A stretch of DNA of 64,000 nucleotides, taken from contig CAWCLV010000001.1 of assembly GCA_963796485.1 (NCBI GenBank), positions 1,860,001 to 1,924,000 of the forward strand. The letters are read 5' to 3'. The number at the start of each line of letters is the position of its first letter. The stretch's first letter is position 1. Shown piece by piece: positions 51,698-60,232 of the stretch. Origin of the DNA: CAWCDJ01 sp963796485. GTDB taxonomy: Bacteria; Acidobacteriota; Terriglobia; Bryobacterales; Bryobacteraceae. Under the pieces are notes generated by a model that was not told the DNA's origin, did not search any database, and worked only from the letters and a program-made list of their open reading frames with translations. The translations under genes were made by a program, and so were the position numbers.

Positions 51698-51718
51698 CAA
51701 CCATCGCTAGAATGGTTG
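51698..51718. promoter_or_regulatory. perfect 7-bp dyad before the HAD gene
   Basis: CAACCAT, seven bases, ATGGTTG. It ends 7 bases before the preferred ATG (51726), where a Shine-Dalgarno would be expected but is not seen. It could be an operator or an RNA hairpin that affects translation start. Confidence 0.4.
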
Positions 51719-51725
51719 TTTGCCC

Positions 51726-52526
51726 ATGCTTGAAATCATCCGCCGCACCAACGCGGCACACACCAAGGTTGTTCTCTTCGATTTCGACGGCACCCTCTCC
51801 CTCGTCCGCACCGGCTGGATGCAGGTGATGATTCCGATGATGATCGAAATCCTCTCCGAACTGAAAACCGGCGAAACCGAAGACCAGTTGCGTAAGGTGG
51901 TGGAGGATTACGTCTGGCGCCTCACCGGACTTGAAACCGTCTTTCAGATGATCGAGCTCGCCGAACAGGTGAAGAAAAGGGGCGGCACGCCGCTCGATCC
52001 CCTCGTCTACAAGAAAGAGTACCTCGACCGCCTCTGGACGGTGATCCACGAGCGCGTGGAAGGGCTGCGCAGCGGAAAGTGCCCGCCCGACCGCTATTTG
52101 GTTCCCGGCGTACGCCCGCTGCTCGAGCGCCTCAAGGACCGCGGCGTCCGTCTCTACCTCGCCAGCGGCACCGATGAGATCTACATGAAAGAAGAGGCCG
52201 ACCTTCTGGACGTATCGCGCTACTTCGACGGCGGCGTCTACGGAGCGGTGGACGATTTCAAAAAGTTTTCCAAACGCATTCTGGTGCAGCGCATCCTGCG
52301 GCTGCCGGAAGTGGAGGGCGGCCACCTGCTGGGCTTCGGCGACGGCTACGTGGAGATCGAAGAGGTCAAACAGGTGGGCGGCGTGGCCGTCGGGGTCGCC
52401 ACCGATGAACCGGAGTGCCGCAAGCCGGACGAGTGGAAGCGGCAGCGCCTGATCGGGGTCGGCGCCGATTACATCATCCCGAACTACCTCTGCTGCGACG
52501 AACTCCTGGAGACACTTTTCGCATGA
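51726..52526 (+). CDS. HAD-superfamily hydrolase
   Basis: 266 residues. Motif I is VVLFDFDGTLSLVRTGW and motif II is LYLASGTDEIYMKEEA. The Lys region is VDDFKKFSKRILVQR and motif IV is GHLLGFGDGYVEIEEVKQ. A helical cap of about 90 residues follows motif I. Motif IV has GDGYVEIE rather than the common GDxxxD. It overlaps the next gene (ATGA). ATG at 51726 is chosen over TTG at 51720; both lack a clear ribosome site. It is probably a sugar-phosphate phosphatase, given the kinase at the end of the operon. Confidence 0.78.
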   Translation: MLEIIRRTNAAHTKVVLFDFDGTLSLVRTGWMQVMIPMMIEILSELKTGETEDQLRKVVEDYVWRLTGLETVFQMIELAEQVKKRGGTPLDPLVYKKEYLDRLWTVIHERVEGLRSGKCPPDRYLVPGVRPLLERLKDRGVRLYLASGTDEIYMKEEADLLDVSRYFDGGVYGAVDDFKKFSKRILVQRILRLPEVEGGHLLGFGDGYVEIEEVKQVGGVAVGVATDEPECRKPDEWKRQRLIGVGADYIIPNYLCCDELLETLFA

Positions 52527-53479
52527 GCCGCTACGAATCGTTCGACCGCTCGCGCCTGGAAATCCGCCCCCTGGCCGAACGCACCCATGACCTTCACGTC
52601 GATCGCTGGCTGACGCTCGACGACCATGCTCCGGAATTCGAGCATCCCGACCTGGCAGCCGTCGGCGCGCGGCTGCGGTGCGCGCGCGAGGCAGGCGCCG
52701 CCCGCATCCTCATGATGGGCGCGCACGTCCTCCGCGCCGGCGTCAATCGCCACATCATCGACCTCTTGGAACGCGGCGCGATCGACCACATCGCCATGAA
52801 CGGCGCCGGCGCCATCCACGATTACGAACTGGCGCGCATCGGAGCGACCACCGAAAGCGTGGACCGCTACATCCGCACGGGCGAATTCGGGCTGTGGCGG
52901 GAAACCGGCGAATTGAACGACTGGATCCGCGAAGCTGCCGCCGAGTCGCTCGGGCTGGGCGAAAACGTCGGCCGCCGGATCGAGGCCAGCGACTATCCCC
53001 ATCGCGATCTCTCCGTCTTCGCTGCCGCGTATCGCTGCGGCGTGCCGGTGACGGTGCACGCAGGCGTGGGCTATGACATCATTCACGAGCACCCGAATTG
53101 CGACGGCGCCTCGCTCGGGGCCGCCAGCTACCGCGATTTCCTGATTTTCGCCCGCACAGTGGAGCGGCTCGAAGGCGGAGTGCTGCTGAATTTCGGCTCC
53201 GCCATCATGGGCCCGGAGGTCTACCTGAAAGCCCTCTCCATGTCCCGCAACGTGGCGCGGCAGTCCGGGCGCTCCATCCGGAACTTCGCCACCGCGGTGT
53301 TCGACCTCGTGCCGATCCACGGCGACTGGCGCAAGGAACTCCCCAAGACCGATCCGGGCTACTATTTCCGCCCGCACAAGACCATCCTGGTCCGCACCGT
53401 GGCGGATGGCGGCGAGAGCTTCTATTTCTGCGGACCGCACCGTGCCACGTTCCCCGCGCTATGGAGGCACCTGCGATGA
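52523..53479 (+). CDS. deoxyhypusine-synthase-like protein of unknown function
   Basis: 318 residues. IDHIAMNGAGAIHDYELARI and the later VPVTVHAGVGYDIIHEHPN recall the NAD-binding core of deoxyhypusine synthase-like proteins. However, the lysine motif of true deoxyhypusine synthases is not seen, and bacteria lack eIF5A. The C-terminus HKTILVRTVADGGESFYFCG is a strong conserved-looking block. ATG 52523 overlaps the HAD gene stop and its own stop overlaps the next gene's ATG, so the three genes are tightly coupled. The function is unknown; the family call is tentative. Confidence 0.5.
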   Translation: MSRYESFDRSRLEIRPLAERTHDLHVDRWLTLDDHAPEFEHPDLAAVGARLRCAREAGAARILMMGAHVLRAGVNRHIIDLLERGAIDHIAMNGAGAIHDYELARIGATTESVDRYIRTGEFGLWRETGELNDWIREAAAESLGLGENVGRRIEASDYPHRDLSVFAAAYRCGVPVTVHAGVGYDIIHEHPNCDGASLGAASYRDFLIFARTVERLEGGVLLNFGSAIMGPEVYLKALSMSRNVARQSGRSIRNFATAVFDLVPIHGDWRKELPKTDPGYYFRPHKTILVRTVADGGESFYFCGPHRATFPALWRHLR

Positions 53480-54438
53480 ACACGGCGGAGATCCTGGCCG
53501 CCATTCCGCAAGTGCGAGTGCTGGTGGTCGGGGACGTGTGCCTCGACCGCTGGTGCACGTACGACCCCGCCCTCGCGGAACCGTCCCGTGAAACCGGAAT
53601 TCCGCGGATCGCGGTAGTCTCGACCGAAGTGACGCCCGGCGCCGCGGGCACCGTCGCCAACAACCTGGCGGCGCTCGGAGCGCGCGTGTCGGTCCTCGGA
53701 ATGGCCGGGGGGGACGGATTCGGCTACGAACTGCGGCAGGCGCTGGGCGCGCGCGGCATTGCGTCGGATTTGCTGGTCCCCGCCCCGGGCGTCCCCACGT
53801 TCACCTATACGAAGCTGCTCAACCGCGAAACCGGCGAAGAGGACCGGCCGCGGGTGGATTTCGTGTTCACCCAGCCGCTTCCACCGGACCTCGACGGCGA
53901 ACTGGTCCGGCGCTTCGAAGACGCGGCGCCCGGGTTCGACATCATCATCGTTTCCGACCAGGCCGAAACCGACCAGGGGGGAGTGGTGACACCTGCCATG
54001 CGGAACGCCGTGGGGCGGATCGCGGCCGCTCATCCCGGGGTCCTGATCTGGGTGGATTCCCGGATGCGGCCCGAGCACTTCCGCGGAGTCATCGTCAAGC
54101 CGAATCAGCAGGAGGCCGAAGCCGCGTCCATGCGGGCGCTGGGGCGGATCGATTACCCGGAACTGCGCCGGCACATCTGCGCGCCGCTTCTGGTGGTGAC
54201 CCACGGCGGCGATGGCGCGTTATTGATCGATGACCGCGGCGAGCGGTGGGTACCGACGAAAAGGGTGGAGCACCCCGTCGATATCTGTGGAGCGGGCGAC
54301 AGCTTCTCCGCCGGCGCCAGCCTCGCCCTGAAAGCCACCGGCGACCCCGAAACCGCCGTCCGCTTCGGCAACCGCGTGGCCTCGGTCACGATCATGAAAA
54401 AAGGTACGGGAACGGCGTCACCCGAAGAGGTGCGGTAG
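53476..54438 (+). CDS. PfkB-family sugar kinase, RfaE/HldE kinase-domain-like
   Basis: A 320-residue ribokinase-fold enzyme. The N-terminus is VRVLVVGDVCLDRWCTYDP. GGTVANNLAALG-type motif II appears here as GAAGTVANNLAALGARVSVLG. The ATP/catalytic motif is VDICGAGDSFSAGASLAL. This order resembles the kinase domain of HldE (heptose-7-phosphate kinase), but the nucleotidyltransferase half is missing. It overlaps the preceding gene by 4 bp. With the HAD phosphatase it suggests a sugar-phosphate pathway; the substrate is unknown. Confidence 0.8.
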   Translation: MNTAEILAAIPQVRVLVVGDVCLDRWCTYDPALAEPSRETGIPRIAVVSTEVTPGAAGTVANNLAALGARVSVLGMAGGDGFGYELRQALGARGIASDLLVPAPGVPTFTYTKLLNRETGEEDRPRVDFVFTQPLPPDLDGELVRRFEDAAPGFDIIIVSDQAETDQGGVVTPAMRNAVGRIAAAHPGVLIWVDSRMRPEHFRGVIVKPNQQEAEAASMRALGRIDYPELRRHICAPLLVVTHGGDGALLIDDRGERWVPTKRVEHPVDICGAGDSFSAGASLALKATGDPETAVRFGNRVASVTIMKKGTGTASPEEVR

Positions 54439-54440
54439 AG

Positions 54441-54460
54441 CCGGGTTAGCCACGACCCGG
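54441..54460 (+). terminator. weak hairpin after the kinase operon
   Basis: CCGGGT, eight bases, ACCCGG begins 3 bp after the kinase stop. There is no U-run, so intrinsic termination is uncertain. Confidence 0.35.
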
Positions 54461-54500
54461 ATGCGACGCCCGCTGCAGGATGTGGGTCACAGGAGATCCC

Positions 54501-54745
54501 GTGACCCCACTTCGCAAACGGCTGCTCGAAGAGATCGAGCGCCGTAATTACACAAAAGCCCGGCATCGGGCACGTCCGACAAATACCAACTCCATCGCCT
54601 CGAGCAGAAGATCAAGCCGCCTTCGATCTCTGTCGAGATCTCCGCGCTCCGGTTCTTGTACAACGAGGTGCTGCGCCACTATGCCGGGTTCCGGAATAGC
54701 CGCGAAATCTTACGGCGTAGATGCTGCAAGCCGGGTTCCGGATGA
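54501..54745 (+). pseudogene. remnant of a tyrosine-recombinase (integrase) N-terminal domain
   Basis: GTG at 54501 with AGGAG upstream starts TPLRKRLLEEIERRNYTKA, the usual start of site-specific integrases. From about 54569 the homology continues in another frame as GTSDKYQLHRLEQKIKPPS and SALRFLYNEVLRHYAGF, the end of the core-binding (SAM-like) domain. Part of the domain between these blocks is missing, and the catalytic domain is absent: the second frame stops at 54743-54745. This is a decayed, non-functional mobile-element gene. Recognition is by motif pattern only. Confidence 0.7.
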
Positions 54746-55250
54746 CCTGCGGCGAAAACGGGCTGGTCTGAAAATGGGCCGGGCGTTCTGCCGGCAACCC
54801 GCGCCCCTGAGTGTATTTTTTATCGCTTTAAATATCGGTGTGTAATTTTCGCCATCCACACGCGCGGTTCAAGTCGTTTAAATCGTTGTTTGCTCAGCGT
54901 GGTCCCTCGCGTGCGATGTTCGGAAACCGACATTTTCAGGAATAAACTTTTACCGCCGACAGGAGATCTTTTTCACCCTGATCATCACGACGTGACATTC
55001 AGGAATACGAACCGGATTTTCGAAATTGCAGTCACGAACAGGACGGAACTCGCGATCGCTTCGACCGAAATTCACGTCCGATTCGACGAAGGCCGGACGG
55101 CCTTCGAATAGCGCTCTGGTCATCTGAGCCTGTAGCCGGCCTGCACACGTTCTTTAGCTCCCGCAGAAGCCTCCGTCCGCCAGTTTTATAGACCTCTGAA
55201 TGAAGGGCCGGCAAAGGGAAACTTCTGCCGGTCACAACGGGAGAAAATAC
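54746..55250. other. AT-richer intergenic stretch without a convincing gene
   Basis: About 500 bp between the integrase remnant and the next gene. Bases around 54810-55000 are clearly less GC-rich than the flanks. A 73-codon TTG-initiated frame (54890-55111) has no recognisable domain or ribosome site and is not called. The promoter of the 55251 gene is expected in the last 150 bases but no clear -35/-10 pair stands out. Confidence 0.6.
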
Positions 55251-57755
55251 GTGTCGACTCGATTCTTGTCCATTGCAGGTTTGTGTCTTGTCGCTTTGGC
55301 GGCACACTCAGCGGGCGCGCAAGTCCTGAGCCTTTCCTCGGCAACGGTACCGGCGGGAGGCAGCGCATCGCTCTCTCTTACGCTGGCGTCGAGCGCCGGC
55401 TCGATGGCGTCGCTACAGTGGACGATTCAGTATCCGGCGACGGGCCTCAGTTCCATTTCCGCCGTTGCCGGTCCTGCCCTGACCAGTGCGGGCAAGTCGC
55501 TCAATTGCAGCGCGAGCTCCGGCGCTTACACCTGCATCGCATACGGTGTCAACACGACTAGCATCGCCAACGGCGTGATTGCGACGGTGGCATCGACGGC
55601 ATCCCAGACTACGTCACTGGGCCTGGTGAATACAATCGCGGCATCTACCACGGGAGACGCAATTCCGGTGTCCGGCAGCGGCGGGACCGTGACTGTGACT
55701 GCGACATCGTACCCGACGGTCGCCGCTCCGACGTTCAGCCCGCCGCCAGGATCGTATACGCAGCCGGTTACGATAGGCACCGCGACTCCGGGCGCCACGA
55801 TCCGCTACACGCTGAATGGCAGTACTCCAACCGAGACGAATGGAACCGTGTATACCGGCGCCATCGTCTTGACTGCGGCCACGACGATCAAGGCGATCGC
55901 ATATGAGACCGGCTACACCGACAGCGCCGTCAGCTCCGGCACCTATACATTTACTGCGCCGGGGACGGATCCATCGCTGGTACAGTCATTCGCGATGGAA
56001 TCCGCGGTGCCTGGCAACAGCAGTCAATCGGCGGCATTCCAATCCAGCTTAAGCGCGGGAAATACGATTTTCGTATTGGCACAGTATTATGGCCCGGCGA
56101 CGACCGCTACGGCGAGCGATAACTGTGGCGATGTGTTCCAGGAAATTACGGGGTCGCCCGCCGTCAACACGGCAGGGGACCAGGGCGCTGCCCATTGGTT
56201 CGCGGCTAAGAACGTGGCCGGAGGAGCCTGCACAGTGAAGGTGGCGTACGGCGCTCCGACCAATTACGGAGGCCTGGCCGTGTTCGAAGTTTCCGGTCTC
56301 GGCGGCGCCAACCTGAGCCTCGACCGGTACGCTACCGGATCGGGCAGCGGCAACACCGCTTCCGCCACGCTCACCCCGGCCCAGTCGAGCAGTTTTGCGA
56401 TCGCACAGGTCTGGTCCGACGGCGGCGGCGGTTCGTCGCTGGGGGGGAACTGGACGACTCAGGAGAGGACGCGCTTCTCGACACTTTACCAAAACAACCT
56501 GGCGGGATGGCAGGTGCTCAACTCGCCGGCTGCCGTTCCGGTTTCGGTGCCCGTGGGGCCCGGCCCCTGGATCGCGATGATCGCCAATTTCTATGCGGCC
56601 GCAGGAACCGGCTCGCAGGTCGCTACTCCCACATTCAGTCCCGCCGCCGGGCCATACACGCAGCCGATCACGATCAGCACCACGACCCCGGGCGCGACCA
56701 TCCGGTATACGACGGACGGCAGCACCCCAACCTCGTCGAACGGCACCATTTACACCACTCCCGTGGCCTTGAGCCTGACGTCCACCCTGAAGGCCATCGC
56801 ATACGAGTCCGGCGTAAGCGATAGCTCCGTGGCAAGCGGCATCTATACCTTGAGCAACGGGACGGTCGCGCCCCCCACGTTCAGCCCGCTGCCGGGGCCG
56901 TATACGCAGCCGGTTACGATCAGCACCACGACTCCCGGCGCCACGATCCGCTACACGCTCGATGGCACTACTCCGACCGAGACGAACGGAACCGTGTATA
57001 CGGGCGGCATCAGCCTGACTGCGACCACGACCATCAAGGCGATGGCATATGAGACCGGCTACCCCGATAGCGCCGTCAGTTCCGGCACCTATTCATTCGC
57101 TTCCACTTCGCCGGGAACGGGACCCTCGCTGGTACAGTCGTTCGCTGCCGAATCCTGGCTGCCTGGCAACAGCGGTCAATCGGTCGCATTCCAATCCGGC
57201 CTGGCCGCGGGGAACACGATCTTCCTATTTGCCCAGTATTACGGCCCGGCTACGACTGCTACGGCGAGCGATAGCTGTGGCGATATGTTCCAGGAAATCA
57301 TGGGATCGCCCGTCGTCAACACGGGAGGGGATCGCGGCGCCGCCCACTGGTTCATGGCTGAAAACGTCGCCGGAGGAACCTGCACGGTGAAGGTGGCGTA
57401 CAGCGCTCCGACGAATTACGGCGGCTTGGCCGTGTTCGAAGTTTCCGGTCTCGGCGGCGCCAACGTAACCCTTGACCGCTACGCTACCGGATCCGGGAGT
57501 GGCAACACCGCTTCCGCCACGCTCACCCCGTCCCACTCGAGCAGTTTTGCGATCACACAGGTCTGGTCCGATGGCGGCGGCGGTTCGTCGCTGGGTGGGA
57601 ACTGGACGACTCAGGAGAGGACGCGCTTTTCGACGCTTTACCAGAACAACCTGGCGGGGTGGCAGGTGCTCGACTCGCCGGCTGCCGTTCCGGTTTCGGT
57701 GCCCGTCGGGTCCGGCCCCTGGATCGTGATGATCGCCAATTTCTACGCGCAATAG
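55251..57755 (+). CDS. exported repeat protein with three CHB_HEX-type domains and a duplicated ~210-residue module
   Basis: 834 residues. The start is GTG 55251 with GGGAG seven bases upstream. A signal peptide (FLSIAGLCLVALAAHSAGAQ) precedes a cohesin-like domain (about 25-150). Three chitobiase/beta-hexosaminidase C-terminal-type domains follow, near 159-235, 456-535 and 538-617, with motifs such as TPGATIRYTLNGSTP. Two copies of a 210-residue beta-rich module start PSLVQSFAMESAVPG and PSLVQSFAAESWLPG and end in PWIAMIANFYA / PWIVMIANFYA. There is no catalytic motif or membrane anchor. Probably a secreted carbohydrate-binding or adhesive protein. Confidence 0.75.
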   Translation: MSTRFLSIAGLCLVALAAHSAGAQVLSLSSATVPAGGSASLSLTLASSAGSMASLQWTIQYPATGLSSISAVAGPALTSAGKSLNCSASSGAYTCIAYGVNTTSIANGVIATVASTASQTTSLGLVNTIAASTTGDAIPVSGSGGTVTVTATSYPTVAAPTFSPPPGSYTQPVTIGTATPGATIRYTLNGSTPTETNGTVYTGAIVLTAATTIKAIAYETGYTDSAVSSGTYTFTAPGTDPSLVQSFAMESAVPGNSSQSAAFQSSLSAGNTIFVLAQYYGPATTATASDNCGDVFQEITGSPAVNTAGDQGAAHWFAAKNVAGGACTVKVAYGAPTNYGGLAVFEVSGLGGANLSLDRYATGSGSGNTASATLTPAQSSSFAIAQVWSDGGGGSSLGGNWTTQERTRFSTLYQNNLAGWQVLNSPAAVPVSVPVGPGPWIAMIANFYAAAGTGSQVATPTFSPAAGPYTQPITISTTTPGATIRYTTDGSTPTSSNGTIYTTPVALSLTSTLKAIAYESGVSDSSVASGIYTLSNGTVAPPTFSPLPGPYTQPVTISTTTPGATIRYTLDGTTPTETNGTVYTGGISLTATTTIKAMAYETGYPDSAVSSGTYSFASTSPGTGPSLVQSFAAESWLPGNSGQSVAFQSGLAAGNTIFLFAQYYGPATTATASDSCGDMFQEIMGSPVVNTGGDRGAAHWFMAENVAGGTCTVKVAYSAPTNYGGLAVFEVSGLGGANVTLDRYATGSGSGNTASATLTPSHSSSFAITQVWSDGGGGSSLGGNWTTQERTRFSTLYQNNLAGWQVLDSPAAVPVSVPVGSGPWIVMIANFYAQ

Positions 57756-57764
57756 GGCCGAATA

Positions 57765-57810
57765 CGGCCGGGCCGCCGCTGGACCAGTCCGGCGAGCGAT
57801 CGCCCGGCCG
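57765..57810. terminator. bidirectional hairpin between convergent genes
   Basis: CGGCCGGGC (57765-57773) pairs perfectly with GCCCGGCCG (57802-57810), with a further nested stem in the 28-base loop (GGAC/GTCC). It fills the 60-bp gap between two convergent genes, the usual place for a shared terminator. There is no U-run on either side, so Rho or structure-dependent stopping may be involved. Confidence 0.55.
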
Positions 57811-57815
57811 CCCGC

Positions 57816-59246
57816 TCACGTCAGGCCATCGCGCCGGAGGTCCGCTTCCGTGACCGGGTCCGACCAAACCGCCTCGGGCTGCCACGCGGCGAGCGCGCTT
57901 TTCCAGACGTCGCAGTATCGAGCCAGGGCGCTCAGTTGGCGGCGGTGCTCGGGTGCCGCGGCCAGGTTCCTGGTTTCCGACGGGTCGTCGCTCAGACGGT
58001 AGAGTTCCTGGAACGGCGCGGCGGCATCCGTGTACCGGATGTACTTCCAGCGGTGCGTGCGGATTCCTTCGCTCGAAGGGATCCAGCCGTTGTAGGGGAA
58101 ACGGTGCTCGAAGAAACACAATGCCCTGCCGGCCTGGTCCGGAATTCCGAGCGACGGCGCGAGGCTGCGGCCCTGCGAGTGAGACGCATTGGGAATGCCC
58201 GAAAGGTCCATCACGGTCGGATGGAGATCGACATTCATGGTCATCGCCTGCACGCGCTTTCCCCTCGAGGCCGCGGGCAGGCGGGGATCGTGAACGATCA
58301 GCGGGATGCGCAGCGATTCCTCGTGCCCGTACCACTTCCCGGCGAAGCCGTGCTCCCCGTTGAAAATTCCGTGGTCGGCAGAGTAGACAATGACGGTGTT
58401 CCCGGCCAGTCGAAGCTCTGCCAGGCTTTTGCGGATCGCACCGACCACATCGTCGATGCCGGTGATCAGCCGGTAGTAGCCTTTCATGGATGCCTGGTAA
58501 AGCTCGGGGGTCGAAAACCGTACGGCCCATCGACGGCGGTTCTCGGAGTGATGGAACGCGGCGGGAAATCGGTTGATGTCCTCGGCCCCCGCGCCGCGCG
58601 GCGGCGGAATGGTCACGTTCGCATACCGCGCTTCGGTGTCCTTCGAAGGCAGATATTGACGTGGATCTTCGTCCTGCACGTGCGGCGCCTTGAAACTGAC
58701 GGAGAGGCAGAACGGCTTGCCGGCGGGAGCGCTGCGCAGAAACTCGCCCGCCTGGTCGCGCATGATGTGATTGAGATGCGGCCCCTCGGGGCCATGCGGG
58801 AAGTAGAAGCCCTGCGCCGGGAAACCCTTCCAGATATCGAAAGAATCCTCGGGCATTTTGTTGCCGACCCCGAATTTCCCGATGAATCCGGTGTGGTACC
58901 CGGCGGCGCGCAACTGAGTCCAGTAGGCCCTGGAGACCTGCGCCGGCGTGAGGGGCGTGGCGAAGTCGTCGATCTTGTGCGAGCCGGCATACTCGCCCAG
59001 CATGATGCTCGCGCGGCTGGTGCAGCAGATGGGTGTGGCAGTGAAGTGGTTGTCGAAGATCACGCCTTCGCGGGCCATGCGGTCCAGTTCGGGAGTGTGG
59101 ACAATGGGATTTCCCATGCAGCCCAGAGCATCCGAACGGTGATCGTCGCCCAGCAGAACGATTATGTTCGGCGGGCGATCCGCGGCCCGGGCCGGCATGG
59201 CGGAGAGCGCGGCGAGTTCGAGCACATTGCGCCGGGAGACTTTCAT
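57816..59246 (-). CDS. sulfatase, Tat-exported
   Basis: A 476-residue arylsulfatase-family enzyme. The N-terminus MKVSRRNVLELAALSAMPAR looks like a Tat signal. The metal ligands open with IIVLLGDDHRSDALGCMGNP. The formylglycine motif is TPICCTSRASIMLGEY, in which CCTSR fits C-x-[P/A]-S-R except for Thr in the Pro/Ala position. Asp/His ligands lie in VIVYSADHGIFNGEHGFAGK. AAGGAG lies nine bases before ATG 59246. It probably removes sulfate from a carbohydrate in the periplasm. No maturation enzyme (FGE/anSME) is in the window. Confidence 0.88.
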   Translation of the reverse strand: MKVSRRNVLELAALSAMPARAADRPPNIIVLLGDDHRSDALGCMGNPIVHTPELDRMAREGVIFDNHFTATPICCTSRASIMLGEYAGSHKIDDFATPLTPAQVSRAYWTQLRAAGYHTGFIGKFGVGNKMPEDSFDIWKGFPAQGFYFPHGPEGPHLNHIMRDQAGEFLRSAPAGKPFCLSVSFKAPHVQDEDPRQYLPSKDTEARYANVTIPPPRGAGAEDINRFPAAFHHSENRRRWAVRFSTPELYQASMKGYYRLITGIDDVVGAIRKSLAELRLAGNTVIVYSADHGIFNGEHGFAGKWYGHEESLRIPLIVHDPRLPAASRGKRVQAMTMNVDLHPTVMDLSGIPNASHSQGRSLAPSLGIPDQAGRALCFFEHRFPYNGWIPSSEGIRTHRWKYIRYTDAAAPFQELYRLSDDPSETRNLAAAPEHRRQLSALARYCDVWKSALAAWQPEAVWSDPVTEADLRRDGLT

Positions 59247-59286
59247 GAGCAGGGGCTCCTTACCACGACAACTTTACCGCGAGTTC

Positions 59287-60132
59287 TTATACCGTGGGCG
59301 CCAACAACTCGAGGAAACGGCGGACTTCATCGGTGTTGTTCAATGCCCACTGGGCCAAAGTCCGCCTGGGCTCTTCGCGAACCACGACCGTGAGCCCGCG
59401 CCCCCGTAACACCCGGAAAGCGTCCTCGTCGGTCAGGTCGTCGCCAATATACAGCGGGAGCGTGGAGAGGGAATTCAGGCCGAGCACGTCGAGCAGCCAG
59501 AGCAGGGCCTTTCCCTTGTTCCATTCGATATCGGGCTGGATGTCCCAGACCTTCTTGCCCGGCGAAACGCGCAACTCACGATGGCGGGAGAGCACGCCAT
59601 CCACGATACTCTTCACGGCAGCTTCGGCGCCCGGCTGCACGTTGCGGTAATGGACCGCCACCGAGAGTTTCTTGCGCTCGAGGCGGGCGCCCGGGACCAC
59701 CGCCAACAAGGGCCCGACCTCGTCCTGGACCAGGTCGAGCAGCGGCAGAAACCCGCTCCCCACCTCGTGCTGGAGCTGCATTCCGGCCGGTCCGGCGATC
59801 TCGAATCCGTGGCTGCCGGCGTACGTCAGGCCTTCGATCCGCACTAAGGCGCGCAGATCGGCGAGGCCCCTCCCGCTGATCACCGCGACGGCGCAGCGGG
59901 CGGCGAGCGCTTCGATCACCTTACGAGTGTTCGCGCTCAGCAGCGCATCCTCGGGTTGAGGAACGATGGGCGTCAGGGTTCCGTCGTAATCGAGAAACAC
60001 CGCCGGCCGCTTACCGGCGAGGAGCGCCCCGATCTCCTGAAAGTGCTTCAGCGCGGACGGCAGCGCGCTGCTATCGGCGTCCACTAGTTGGGGTGAGTTT
60101 GAAGAAGGGGGAAAAGGTCCGGCCACCGTCAC
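59287..60132 (-). CDS. otsB: trehalose-6-phosphate phosphatase
   Basis: A 281-residue HAD phosphatase of the trehalose-phosphatase family. Motif I is AVFLDYDGTLTPIVPQPED, motif II is VAVISGRGLADLRAL, with YAGSHGFEI following. Cap and motif IV are VWDIQPDIEWNKGKALLWL and LYIGDDLTDEDAFRVL. The start is GTG 60132 with GAGG seven bases upstream; an ATG at 60207 would add 25 residues of low-complexity sequence. otsA is not present, so trehalose-6-phosphate must come from elsewhere. It lies 40 bp upstream of the sulfatase. Confidence 0.88.
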   Translation of the reverse strand: MTVAGPFPPSSNSPQLVDADSSALPSALKHFQEIGALLAGKRPAVFLDYDGTLTPIVPQPEDALLSANTRKVIEALAARCAVAVISGRGLADLRALVRIEGLTYAGSHGFEIAGPAGMQLQHEVGSGFLPLLDLVQDEVGPLLAVVPGARLERKKLSVAVHYRNVQPGAEAAVKSIVDGVLSRHRELRVSPGKKVWDIQPDIEWNKGKALLWLLDVLGLNSLSTLPLYIGDDLTDEDAFRVLRGRGLTVVVREEPRRTLAQWALNNTDEVRRFLELLAPTV

Positions 60133-60232
60133 AATCTTACCTCGGGTTGTGCCGGTGATCGGATCCGCGCCCGCTATGCTGCCCGGCGGGTGCGGACTTT
60201 GGACCACGAGGGGGTTTCGATCACCTGGACGA

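Noticed and set aside
54890..55111. 73-codon TTG-initiated frame
   Set aside because: No ribosome site, no domain, no partner gene; could be chance in lower-GC DNA.
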